DNA from: Sycobia sp. Sy_11 | Lineage: Eukaryota > Arthropoda > Insecta > Hymenoptera > Epichrysomallidae | Direction of reading: 5' to 3' | DNA length: 64,000 nucleotides | Assembly (NCBI GenBank): GCA_018907035.1 | Contig: JACCIC010000014.1 | Coordinates: 5,793,103 to 5,857,102 of the forward strand | Shown here: positions 50,392-61,349 of the stretch, one piece after another | Layout: each line of letters opens with the position of its first letter | Numbering within the stretch: position 1 is the stretch's first letter | Notes under the pieces: model-generated | Seen by the model: the letters and a program-made list of their open reading frames with translations, nothing else | What the model was told of the DNA's origin: nothing | The model's database searches: none | Program-made: the position numbers and the translations under genes

Positions 50392-50451
<60 letters not shown>
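50361..50451. repeat. (CA)n microsatellite, 91 bp
   Basis: Longest CA tract, with three ACGCAC interruptions on the left. It is preceded by (CT)5 and followed 48 bp later by an AT tract. Confidence 0.98.
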
Positions 50452-50454
<3 letters not shown>

Positions 50455-50496
50455 TATGGCAATGCGTTCGCTTTTCGGAATGAGGCCTCAGAATGC

Positions 50497-50499
<3 letters not shown>

Positions 50500-50554
<55 letters not shown>
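50500..50554. repeat. (AT)n microsatellite, 55 bp
   Basis: Pure AT tract close to the long CA tract. Confidence 0.98.
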
Positions 50555-50556
<2 letters not shown>

Positions 50557-50816
50557 CACACATTCATCACCTATGTATATACAGCCTTTTGATAAAGCGC
50601 GTGTGTAATATCCACACGATAATTGCGAGGCGGTGGTATTTTTAATTTCTAAATATTTTCTTTACTCGCGAGTCACTTTTCTTCTTTACGATATTATATT
50701 TTTCTTACGTCGGCACGAGATAATCCCGGCTATATATAAAGAAACTGAAATTCCGAGAAAAGGGGAAACAGAGGGGGAGATGCCAGAAAAATGTTTCACG
50801 ATTTTATTCCGCGCGA

Positions 50817-50819
<3 letters not shown>

Positions 50820-50875
<56 letters not shown>
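50820..50875. repeat. (AT)n microsatellite, 56 bp
   Basis: Pure AT tract; with 50361-50554 and 50970-51009 it makes a dense microsatellite cluster. Confidence 0.98.
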
Positions 50876-50878
<3 letters not shown>

Positions 50879-50964
50879 TACACTTTACGCCTGCATGTAC
50901 ACAGCGCGGGAACGTTATCTTGAATATTGTATAATTGATATTCGTTCAAAATAAGAGATTTGGT

Positions 50965-50969
<5 letters not shown>

Positions 50970-51009
<40 letters not shown>
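50970..51009. repeat. (CT)n microsatellite, 40 bp
   Basis: Pure CT tract ending the 50.3-51.0 kb cluster. Confidence 0.97.
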
Positions 51010-51014
<5 letters not shown>

Positions 51015-53159
51015 AAGATTAGGATTTAACTTTATTTTATCTACACACACGCGTGAGTGCGCGACACACAGACGAACGTAGTTGATGATCATAAATTTTA
51101 ATATACTTAAATGTACCTCTGCTGGATACGGGAATGTTTACAAATGCTTTATTGCGTCGTATATAATGAAATATCACGATTTTTGTAAAAAAAAAAAAAA
51201 AAAAAAATACTTATGTAATTAGTACAATGTATAACTAGATTTTAATCGTAATTCTTATACATATATTTAATAATCTTTTATTCAGATCATTAGCAATTCA
51301 TATATTATATTTGATGAAGATAATTCGGATATTATTATATTAATTGGAGTACCTGCTGCTTCAAAATCCATGCATTGCACAAAAGAGATAAATTTAATCA
51401 CAAATAATTATCGCGCCTATTTCAATGCGAGGAAGAAAAAAATTCTTTTCTTTTTTTTCATTCCTAATATAGAATAATGAGTCTCGATTTACGACGGTTA
51501 TACTTTTTTATAATTGCTGGTTACTTAATCATAAAAGTTAAATGCGTAATTTAATATTTAGTAATAAAAGTATAGTTTCGAGTTTAAAACACAAAAAAAG
51601 GCTTTAATATTTCAACCTATAATTACACCCAATAATTTCGATCGATATTCTTTTTAGACTTGCCGAGTGAGATTCTCTAATACAAATACACTTCCGTCGT
51701 TAAATACAATATACACTCTGATGTCACGCATGCGTTCTATGCAAACATATATAAAAAAAAGAAGATGAAAAAACCACGATTCGACTTATTAACTTTGTTT
51801 CAAAACAGTAGCACGACAAAGAGTCCGCGCTCTAATCGCTCGCATATTTTACATGAATAATAATTCGTTTCAAAATTGCCGAGATAACGCGTATCTCTGT
51901 ATCCCCGCTCCTTTCGATTCAAGTCCTTTTTCGGAAGCTTTTTTTTCGTCTCGCGTACCAAAAAAAAAAAAAAAAATTCGAACACTCGAAAATTCGAAAA
52001 TCCAAAAAATTCACATCGATGGAATGCCGATGGAAAATGGATTCACTCAGGAATTTTCGCTTCCACTGAAAAGGCTATTGAACGTAGAAATTCGAATGAT
52101 CGATCAAAAAATCAGGGCGTATAAGCAGATTGTCAAATCAAATTCGCTTCTTGCGCCCTCTGATTAAAACATTTTGAAAGCAACGAAAAACTGCACATCG
52201 AGCAGCGAAAAGAAACCAACAAGAAAAAAGAAAGGCCAATACCAGAAGCACCAAAGAAAGAATTGGGATTGGCGGTTCGTGCAGCGTTGAACAGATTTGA
52301 ATTAGCATTGGCGTCATAAATCACCCGTCCATTTCAGCGTTAATTTCACATACAATGCGTGCGGATCAGGGGGGGGGAGGGCGTATTACAGGCCTTACAC
52401 AAAAGTTACAAAACACTCAGTTGGCGACAATAATAACAATAATAACGATAATAATAATACTGATACTAATAATAATAATAATAATTGGTTGATTGGCAAT
52501 AGTAACAATAACAATAACAACAACACAAGCGCAATTTATTCAGCCCCGCTCATCTCCAACAAATCTTGTTGATAGTTTCTACGAGTGTAGAAAAAAAATT
52601 ATAATAATCTTGCTCAAGTATTGATTTATATTTATTTTGTTTTTGTACCAATCAAAACATTATTACGATTATCATTATTATCCCTCTGATGTCTAATTTT
52701 GCCCAAAATTGCTTATTATTAGTTGTTATTAATTTTTGCGGCACTTAGCGCTCTGAAAATTTCTGGGCGACCCGCGACATGATGACGTAGTAGCGCGATC
52801 ATCATGGAGAGGATGACATGGCCTACGCGGCAATTATATACGATATTATAAACATATAGGGCGAGCGCGAGCGGTGTTGATTGGCATTACGGCGCTCAAT
52901 TTACGCCGCGGCGAACGAATTTGTATATAACATAATCGAGGCATTCGCCGCAATAATAAACATAGCAGGATGCTCGGCTGTGTATAATAATTGTATATAC
53001 GCGCGAGAACGACTTTGAAATCGTGCTTGAATGCAGCGAATGTACACGATGTGAAAGCGTTGGAAAAAAAATATTTCTAATGTACGTACAAAACTGACAT
53101 TGTTTAAGGAAATCTATCGCCTTTGGATAAAAAATATCATCCTGTTGAAAAACTAAATG

Positions 53160-53166
<7 letters not shown>

Positions 53167-53210
<44 letters not shown>
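53167..53210. repeat. (GA)n microsatellite, 44 bp
   Basis: Pure GA tract in intron 1. Confidence 0.97.
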
Positions 53211-53213
<3 letters not shown>

Positions 53214-53395
53214 ATAATTACACAAGATCTCTGATATTTGAATCTTTAAATGCCTGCAGTCTTATATATATATATATAAATATACACGCTGAGTCAGCGT
53301 TAATTCACTACTCATTCGTTTGCTCTCAACTGTCATCAATATACATAATATATATGGAGGTTCGTCGTATCCGCAATGTTGTTTTATAATTGATG

Positions 53396-53507
53396 ACAGA
53401 CACGGGCAATAATGAGAAAACTAGAAATAATCCAGACCCAAACACTTGATTATCCAAGTTTTAATATAGCTTTTCTTATTTTTCTTATTATTGCCATTGT
53501 TCTTGTC
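53396..53507 (+). other. MicroRNA-like hairpin candidate
   Basis: GGCAATAATGAGAAAA (53405-53420) and TTTTCTTATTATTGCC (53482-53497) are reverse complements except for one position that becomes a G:U pair only if the plus strand is transcribed. The intervening 61 nt contain a second short stem (ATAATC/GATTAT). The size suits a pre-miRNA, but the arms are AT-rich and simple, and no seed was recognised. Confidence 0.25.
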
Positions 53508-54689
53508 GGTTATGTTGCTTTCAGGTTGTATTGAGCGAATTACATTCCAATCTTCCAACACGCGTGCGTTTTACACAAGTAAAACTGCAATAATAATACG
53601 GGAATAATAATAAAGCATGAAATTGTTGATTTGTAAGAATTCAGAAAACCAACAATTATCGGCTTCTACTGTTCGGGTAATTAAAATTGCAATTAATAGG
53701 TCGTTAAGATTTTCAGGGAAGGAGCAATAATCACGACAACTTGATTTTCGCGCACAATTCCAATGTAACAGAACTGACGTTTTCATTTGACTAAAAGGCG
53801 CGCGCGCCCGCTGCATTATTATAATTATTATCAATCGAAAAATGCACAAACAATATTTTTCCTATGTGTTACTAAAAAAAAAAAAAACAATGTTTTTCAT
53901 TCAAATCGGAAGTTTAAGACGCTGCTGAAAAAGGAGAGGAAAAACAAACAAACCAAATATAGGTTATCAACTGATAGAGATATGTTTAGTTTGACAATTA
54001 TTACATTACACTAAATACAAAGAGTACGGAAATACTTCACTAATTCAACGACAATGTTACTAATAACGTGAAATATTATTTACAACGGTCCACAAAATAC
54101 GAGTTACGCTCATTTTAACAGTTTGCGAGGCTTTACATCTTCACTTAATTTTTTTTTTTAATATGATTCGGCATCTTATATTTCGAAGCAGCGTGTCAAA
54201 AAAAAAGTCTATCGGGAAAAATATACTGAAAAATTACTCGAAAATCGCAGCGACCTCCCTCGCAGCGATAATACATTTATTAACCATAATTGAAACTTTT
54301 TCGGTTAATGTACGTATTTATACATCTGCGTCCCTCATAGTAACGATACTAAATACAAATATAAATAAAAATTAAATTATGCCCGATCTTGAACTCGATC
54401 CGCAGACTATAACCAAAGCCCCTGACGATTATCAAGAGCCGAGAGCGTGACTAACAAGTAACACGAACACCCGTATCAACGTAACCCACCCCCCAGGCCC
54501 CAGCACGCCGATATTAAAAATCGTTACTTTATCCCTTCTCATATCCTCCGTGGCGAGACGAGTTTTTCAATTTCCAATTCTCCCACCCGTACTTGTCCTC
54601 TAATTTCATCGCATATATTATCATACACACATTGGGGATTTGATCGCGCGACAATTCGGCACATTGAACTGCACGTATTTATACGGATA

Positions 54690-54691
<2 letters not shown>

Positions 54692-54738
<47 letters not shown>
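54692..54738. repeat. (AT)n microsatellite, 47 bp
   Basis: Pure AT tract in intron 1. Confidence 0.98.
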
Positions 54739-54741
<3 letters not shown>

Positions 54742-54867
54742 GGCAGGGAGAAGAAATTAAAGAAGGCTCGTATAACTTAAACTGCTCCCCCTCGCTCTGA
54801 ATGTATACATACACGTTTACGCAGAAGCGAGTGACGCGCGGCAGCAATGAGCTCAAAAATTAACATG

Positions 54868-54869
<2 letters not shown>

Positions 54870-54917
<48 letters not shown>

Positions 54918-54920
54918 AGA
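54870..54920. repeat. (GA)n microsatellite, 51 bp
   Basis: GA tract with one GGA interruption. Confidence 0.96.
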
Positions 54921-55390
54921 CAGAGAGTTGTAACACACGAAGCATATAAATACCGCGCGCAGAATTTTAATGCGCGAACGTGGTTTTTTTTTATTCGAAT
55001 AAAAATCCTCCCTCGTTGGTTTTTGTGTATGTAGATATATAAAACACACTCGGCTTGTTTCGCGCGAACCGATGTCGAGCCAACGGTGCGTACGAAAAAT
55101 AAAGCCTGAAATTAAAGGGAGCGCAATAAAAGTGCAATGCGAGAGTCATGGATTTTTTTTTTTTTTTTTTTTTTCATAATCGTCACGCCTCGCCATCAGA
55201 AGCGAGCCCCTGTACCTACACACGCACCCGCGTGCGCGTATACACACACACACATAAAACTAACGAATCGCGTGAACGTGTTTCGTTCCACAAGGGCAAT
55301 CGCGTGGGTGAAACGACACCGGTCGCGGGGCAAAAGGAATTTCGCACTCTGTGCGAATCTGTATGTTACACGCATACGCCACTATTGCGG

Positions 55391-55394
<4 letters not shown>

Positions 55395-55437
<43 letters not shown>

Positions 55438-55460
55438 CTGAGAGAGAGAGAGAAAGAGAT
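55395..55460. repeat. (GA)n imperfect microsatellite
   Basis: GA tract with GGA, CTGA and AAAG interruptions. Confidence 0.95.
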
Positions 55461-56123
55461 CCCACCATCGCTCGACGTCGTTGGCAGGTGCGCGAGAGCC
55501 CCCGGATTTTTTTTCGGCGTGCTTATATACTCGAAACAGTGAGCAAACTGTGAAAATTACAAAATAACAGGCACGGCGGACGATGTTCCTGTCGTTTGTG
55601 TACTGTGTGTGTGCGTGTGCGCGCGCGCTTCTATAGATTCACTGTTTCCACTGTAGCATTTTTTTTTTTGTTGGTATTCTATGAAAAATACGCGTGAACA
55701 GAACGTGTTTTCTCTCTCCTGTTACCGATATTTGAATATTTGTACAAAATTGTACAAGATGGAACGTGTAATAATACAATTCGTGCTATTTAGCCGCGTG
55801 TCGTTAATTCGTCGCTTGCAACGGCCGAGGGAAGTAAAAGGATATTTTCCAACCGGCTCGAGGAAATCGACGACGTTATAAGCATGGTATAACGGAACGC
55901 TGTCTGTGCCTTTCTCGCATTATCGATATAAACGCAACAATTTGTACACAATTTCCACTGTACGAAATCCCGCCATCTCGGATGAGTCCGAAACAGGTGG
56001 TCAAGTTGCAACGGGATAATATCAGGCACAATTGCGAGGTGAGGCGTCTTTGGTTAGCCGGCGCACTTTTCGGTATAAACGTACAACACGTAGTTTTAGT
56101 TCAACGCCATTACGCGCTCAAAC

Positions 56124-56130
56124 GAGAGAG

Positions 56131-56168
<38 letters not shown>
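56124..56168. repeat. (GA)n microsatellite, 45 bp
   Basis: GA tract with one GCGA interruption, about 1.25 kb from exon 1. Confidence 0.96.
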
Positions 56169-56170
<2 letters not shown>

Positions 56171-57055
56171 AGCTCTCGCCCCGACGTTCCGGCAATTTTT
56201 GGCGTGTTTCGGCGTAATTTGCCCAAGAATTGCCTTCGTTGCATTTTGCATCAAGGACGCGAAATTTTTGGGGCTCGTCGTCGTGATTACCGGCAATTGC
56301 CCTCGAGCCGCGAAGCCGCCGAGAATCGCAAATTACCAACTACCTACCGTTATTGAACTGCGCGCCAAGAGAATTTTCATGCAACAATCAATACGAATTT
56401 TCCTATAAATCCATATCCTTTTGTCTTTCTTTGTTTTCTCAAGACGTCTTCATAGCCTACCCGCGCAAACTCTAGCTAAGTTAGGCAAAATTTATACACC
56501 TCGCTTCTATATTCGAACTTAATTTTAGCGTCGCTAAATCGCTTGAATCGATCAATATTCGTATTAAATTTTTTGTCACCGATGCCCCAAATACTTCTAT
56601 ATTTTTTATCCTGCTATGCGTATTTTCGAAACCTGTAGTGCAGCATATCTAATATGCATAAACGAGCTGAGAGCGATAGAAAGAGAGAGAGAGAGAGAGA
56701 ATATAAATATATAAATTACGAAAATAGGGGATTAATATTTTCATGGCATGGGTCGAACGTTAAATTAATTATCCGAAATTAAATCAAATGCGAATTCGAA
56801 CGATCCACCGCCATCTTTGCGCGAGTCCCTATCCGACGGAACGCGTGCGAGACTCGAAAAGCTTCCAATTCGTCGTATAAACCTTCTTAAATCTGAAAAA
56901 GGGTTAAATATCCGATAAACAGTAGCTATCTAAATTACACAAATGTTAAATTTGAGCGTCGCCCACAAATTAAGCAAACAATCTCTTGAGCGCGCAATAA
57001 CAGCGACACCGCTTCGATCCGACGGCAGGACCGTCGCGCCCTCGTCGACCGCTCG

Positions 57056-57093
<38 letters not shown>

Positions 57094-57420
57094 GCTTCTT
57101 CCCACAAACTTGCACGAAGCAAACTCTGTTCAGCAATGATTAACCCCCTCCCCTCCCCTCGCCGACCCACCCGCGACCGGATTCGCTTTTGCTCGCGAGC
57201 CAGACAATGCGGGGTTAAAGGAATAAAAACTCCCGCGGTGGTACGCTCGTCCGACGGCTCGCTCCAACGGCAACGATTAACAATTCGCCCCCCCCCCCAA
57301 AATTCCCTCACCCGATGATACGTACTAAATATACACACTCGCGCGCACGCATATAGATAAAATATAAATATACACGGCACAATTCGACAATGGCCAGTTA
57401 CGAACGGGCGAAGCACTCAC

Positions 57421-57483
57421 CGGATGCCGGGCGGCAGCTGCCGCCGCGACAGCTGCCGCGTTCAATCCGCCGCTCGGGTACAT
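57421..57483 (-). CDS. gro: Groucho/TLE co-repressor, coding exon 1 (N-terminus)
   Basis: This is the first coding exon of a Groucho/TLE nuclear co-repressor, which has no DNA-binding domain and is recruited by Hairy/E(spl), Tcf, Runt and similar factors. The 21 codons begin Met-Tyr-Pro-Ser and end Arg-His-Pro, matching the family N-terminus (MYPSPVRHP in Drosophila as I recall it). The exon ends in phase 0 at a strong donor (CCG then GTGAGT). Between the two conserved ends sits an extra stretch of mostly alanines (AAAVAAAAAA) not present in the short fly or human N-termini. The ATG at 57483-57481 was chosen because it gives the conserved start and is the only in-frame ATG; the base at -3 is G. 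It joins exon 2 in frame across about 38.7 kb. The frame stays open upstream for about 190 codons without an ATG (separate entry). Family assignment rests mainly on exons 2-4; the exact start is slightly less certain. Confidence 0.87.
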
Positions 57484-58050
57484 GCCGGCGCTGCTGCTAT
57501 TGCCGTTGTTGCCGCTGCCGCTGCCGCTGCCGCTGCTGCTGCTGCTGCCGCCGACCCTGGCCTTACCGCTGCCACCGACCCCTGCGCTCGGGTCGAGGCT
57601 CCCGCTGCTGCTGCTGCTGCTGCTGCCGCCGCAGCCTCCGCCGCCGCCGCCGTACGGCCTCGGCGAGGGCGAAGCGTTGGACGAAGCGGAGCTCGAGGAG
57701 ACGGACGAGCGTAGCGCTAGCGCGCCCGCTGCGCCGGACGGGGATTGCTGGTGCTGGCGCTGCTGTTGCTGCTGCTGGGGCTCGTCGTGTTGATGATGCT
57801 GGGGCTGCTGGTGGTGGTGAGGGTGATGTTGATGATGATAGTGGCCGGGGTGGTGGTGGTGGTGGTGCCGGACGCCACCGCTGGCCCTCAGGCTCGTCAG
57901 GTCGCGCAGCCCGAGGTAATGCTGGGGCTGCTGTTGCTGCTGATAAGGATGCTGCTGCTGTCTTATCGCCACGGCTGCGAATTTAACGGCGGCCGCCGGG
58001 CAGTCGTCAGGGGGTTGTGGGACGGAGCCTTGTGGAAGATACTTTTCCGA
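57484..58050 (-). other. gro: GC-rich 5' leader of gro with ATG-free open frame (poly-Q/H/S/G)
   Basis: Immediately upstream of the gro ATG, the same frame is open back to a TAG at 58053-58051. In translation it gives glutamine runs (QQQHPYQQQQQPQ), histidine runs (HHHHHHPGHYHHQHHPHHH), a serine run (SSVSSSSASSNAS) and glycine/serine runs. There is no ATG in this frame before the Groucho start. The likeliest reading is a CAG/CCG/GGC-rich 5' untranslated region whose trinucleotide repeats happen to leave frames open; several frames on the opposite strand are open too. Alternatives are an N-terminally extended protein entered from an unseen upstream exon (candidate acceptor TTCGCAG near 57974) or non-AUG initiation. 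The sequence cannot decide between these. Confidence 0.55.
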
Positions 58051-58161
58051 CTATTCTCCTTCTTCTCCCAGCTCCTCCTCTTCTGACTAATTAGGCAAGG
58101 GCCCACGGCGTCCTGCGTAAGCCCACGACGCTCGTTGGCTCGCGTATCGGCGGCGTCTTCC

Positions 58162-58176
58162 TCACTCGCCCGTCAT
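58162..58176 (-). other. Possible upstream mini-ORF in gro leader (MTGE-stop)
   Basis: Reading upstream from the gro start codon, this is the first ATG met on the transcribed strand in any frame. It opens a four-codon frame that ends in TGA at 58164-58162. If the leader extends this far it would be a minimal uORF able to reduce or tune initiation at the main start. Its relevance depends on where transcription begins, which the sequence does not show. Confidence 0.3.
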
Positions 58177-58441
58177 TTTGAACGACGCCCGCGGTGTTAA
58201 TCTACACCGGGATACTCGGCGAGTGTGTAACAGATAGAGACGGAGAAAGAGAGATACGAACGCACAGAAACACTCTTCCTATATGTATAGGAATTCCCCT
58301 TTAGTTAGCACACGAATGAAACACGAAAAAAAGCACTTTTTTTTTAATCAAAACACTACACAATAACACACAATCATCGGATGCAATACACAAAGGTAGC
58401 ACTTATGCATATATAAATATATGTATATACATATATATATA

Positions 58442-58449
58442 TATTTATA
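58442..58449 (-). promoter_or_regulatory. TATA-like element upstream of gro
   Basis: The transcribed strand reads TATAAATA here, at the edge of an AT-rich patch (58408-58450). If used, it would place the start near 58410 and give a leader of about 930 nt. AT-rich simple repeats in this window produce TATA-like words often, so this is only a candidate. Confidence 0.2.
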
Positions 58450-59100
58450 CAATCACTTCGTTAATTCTCCCTTTCTCTATCTTTGTGCGTGGCACGCGTG
58501 CACAGACACAGACACATCGGATACACTCGGAAAAACTTATAATAATAACAACAATATCTTGGTCGACGACCTCGAGCCAGCGACTGAAAGCCACAACAAC
58601 CACTCGGCCCGACGATCGGATGTCAACTAATCAACGATGCGAGCGCGCGGCGGCGGCGACGGCGGCTAGGATGGCGGTGGCGGGGAATAACCGCCGTCGT
58701 GTACGCCGCCCGCTTCGCCCCCCACTCCGCTGGTGGCGGCCCGGCGGCGCTGCTGGCATCTCTCTTTGAGGGGCAAGAGCGAGAGACCGAGAGAGAGAAC
58801 CGCGTATGGAAGGCATGGGCAAGAGAAGGAGAGATCCCCCACCGCCGACAGCTGAAGGGGGAGGGGTGCGAAACAACCACGTGGTGCACCGTATAATGCC
58901 AGACGAGGCGCCGAGCTGATGGAAGAGCGAGCGAGAGAGGAGAGAGAGAGTGGGAGAGGGAGCGAGAAACTTGTATTGCGGCGAACTCAGAAGAACGAGC
59001 GCGCGCTCGCCGAGCGTTGAGTGTATTATACATATATATACATACATTATATATAGACATACATTATATATATATATATATATATATGTTATGTGTATGC
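58450..59100 (-). promoter_or_regulatory. Putative gro promoter region, GAGA/CTCTC-rich
   Basis: Upstream of exon 1 the DNA is CpG-rich at 58630-58760 and then carries many short GAGAG blocks at 58775-58970 that are not one uniform microsatellite. GAGA-factor (Trl) sites of this form are common at insect developmental promoters, so this is inferred to be the promoter-proximal region of gro. No initiator or DPE was assigned. An (AT)n patch at 59065-59088 closes the region. Confidence 0.35.
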
Positions 59101-59233
59101 GGTTTGTGTGAGAACATAATATAGGTAGCACGTCGAAGAATAGATGAGAGGAGAGGAGAAGCTATATTGCCTGATGGAGCGCGCACCTGCACGAATCGTA
59201 TATATATAATATGGCGGTCTATATACACATCTG

Positions 59234-59238
<5 letters not shown>

Positions 59239-59288
<50 letters not shown>
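59239..59288. repeat. (AT)n microsatellite, 50 bp
   Basis: Pure AT tract upstream of the putative promoter. Confidence 0.98.
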
Positions 59289-59290
<2 letters not shown>

Positions 59291-59380
59291 TACCAGTACT
59301 ATTTGCTCGCGAATCTATATAATATATGACAAAGAACGGCGAGGAGAATTTTCGACTCGACGCGGTTTATATTACTATCC

Positions 59381-59383
<3 letters not shown>

Positions 59384-59433
<50 letters not shown>

Positions 59434-59436
59434 ATA
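59384..59436. repeat. (AT)n microsatellite, 53 bp
   Basis: AT tract with one TATTATA phase shift, 95 bp from the preceding tract. Confidence 0.97.
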
Positions 59437-61070
59437 GTGGGAAGCGGCGCGAGAGGCGGCGAGTAATTAGCGCTATCGCGCAAATCTGACGTTTCACGCT
59501 TACGTAACGCCGTGTAAAAGGCCACAGCGAGCATACTTATTCTGTTATTATAATGCTTGTAAATATCGTGCATTTTATGTTTGTATATATACATACAACA
59601 CGCGCGCGCACGCCCGCGCACACACTCACACATCAAGGCGAACTAGACAGTGAGAACGTCGGTTTTGTGTTAATTGTTTTTTTCCCCTATAATCGAAAAG
59701 TGTTTCTAATGAACGTAATGATAAGTCCGACATAAATGGGCAAAACATCTAATATTATTTATGGTAAAGTCGTTCGTCGACGTGGGGTTTATTATTATGC
59801 TAGTTAAATTCTATAGAAGAGTATATATATATATTCTCATATTGAAATAATCAATTTTGGGATCAAAAAAAAAAAAAACCTGTCTCAACTGCTCGTTATG
59901 GTTACATCTATATGAATGAAGCGCGCAATAAAAGATGCAACAGCATAGTCGCGGAAAAGCAATAAAACAGATTTTTCGTATGCACGCATTTTTCAACGAC
60001 ATTATAACGAAACAATAATCCGTAATTATTATTATTATTATTATTATTATCGCCGAGTTAGTGTACAAACTGCCTTAAGTTTCAAAATTTGATTTGAGCG
60101 TACGCCGTTATTAATAAAACGTGGATGTTATTTCAAACTTTGAATTACGTCAATTTTCTACGAGAAGTTTGACGTACGTTATATCTTGGAGTAAGTTATA
60201 GAATATCGTCAATAATTCTACGTCGACGTTTCAAGACGTTCGGAGCATGTACAGGATGGTCTCGAAGTTTCGATTTTCCTGGAAATCCCATTGTTTTTCG
60301 AAAACGTTATAGAGGCGTTAATCTCGACGAATTCCCAAAGCCTTAATCCACGGTGCCTGTGGCGAGCTTCGATACAGTCCTCGTTAAATTGTTTTCAAAG
60401 TACATATACTGAAAAATTGTCGGTATCCATTACGAGATAAAGTCATATAGTAATCCAAGGATAGAATCGAGGATTAATAAAAAAAGAATAAGAAAGTGCA
60501 TGATAGATTAAATTAAAAAAAAAAAGAAAAAAAACAACTGTACTGTTCTAGATTAAAATTATGCTAGTATTTTTTTTTTATTTTTCACTATGTGTATGAT
60601 TGATAAAATCAAATTTTAAGGACAAATGCAAATGTTTTGAATTCTGGAGTCTTTTTACTAGATAGAATATGTAATTTTTTCCGTTTATTCCTCTACCAAA
60701 TTTTATTTAGAATTTTGTTCCTTAAAATTCTTTGTAAACGTTCAATACAGAATTTTGCTACAACGAAACGCGAGTTATAGATGACTTTTTTTGAAACTTT
60801 TGTAAAGCACGCCGGGCAATTGAGATGATTTGAACAAGGTTTTCTAAAGGGGTAGAGAAAGAGAGAGAGAGAATGTTTCGTGTTCGAAATGACTATACTT
60901 GCTGTTAATAAGGATACATCACTTGTATTATGAGATCAATTACTATACATATCATTTATTGAAAGTTAGTAATATACGTAGCAATTATTCATAAAATTCT
61001 AGTGAAATTTCTCATTAAGTCAAGTACGTCTCTTCGTCAGTAGAAAGGTTAGTAAATTTTACCGAAAGAT

Positions 61071-61191
61071 TTCACTCGGTGTTTACAGTGTATTTCTGGC
61101 AAATAAAAAACAATCGTTATTGCGCATAAAACAAAATTGAACTAATTATCGATCAAAAGCAGCAAATAGAATTGAAACTCCGAGTCTACTG

Positions 61192-61266
<75 letters not shown>

Positions 61267-61349
61267 ATTTCTCGTCCCAAGGGTATGAAGGCGAGGCGCG
61301 ACCGCGACAGATTCTTGCAAGAAACGAAAATTACGAGGTACCGATACAG
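61071..61349 (+). repeat. Direct repeat, copy 1 (279 bp)
   Basis: The segment starts TTCACTCGGTGTTTACAG and ends ACCGATACAG, and it recurs at 62010-62268. The copies differ by one visible substitution (GTGTAT against GTATAT early in the unit) and by the length of an internal (CT)n tract, which is longer here. Such identity implies a very recent duplication or an assembly artefact. Confidence 0.95.

Larger units (their letters stand above)
45001..57420 (-). other. gro: Intron 1 of gro, 5' third
   Basis: This part directly follows the exon 1 donor. It holds six long (AT)n tracts between 45 and 55 kb, the longest (CA)n tract of the window (50361-50451), several (GA)n/(CT)n tracts and trinucleotide (AAT/AAC)n DNA at 49523-49542 and 52430-52530. 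A TTCG-rich cluster lies at 48905-49145 and a microRNA-like hairpin at 53396-53507. The AT-rich stretches 46380-46960, 51060-51800 and 53500-54400 have no features I can support. No exon was recognised. Confidence 0.8.

Noticed and set aside
51853..52167. 104-codon plus-strand ATG frame
   Set aside because: Low-complexity lysine run in the middle and no recognisable domain; treated as chance.
57325..57972. 215-residue minus-strand frame running through exon 1 past the donor
   Set aside because: It begins at GTG, not ATG, and reads through the exon 1 donor into the intron. The part downstream of 57421 is intronic; the upstream part is discussed as a leader.
57390..57986. 198-codon open frame on the plus strand opposite exon 1 (Cys/Arg-rich)
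   Set aside because: It is the antisense shadow of the CAG/CCG/GGC-rich leader; its composition follows the trinucleotide repeats and it overlaps the supported gro exon.
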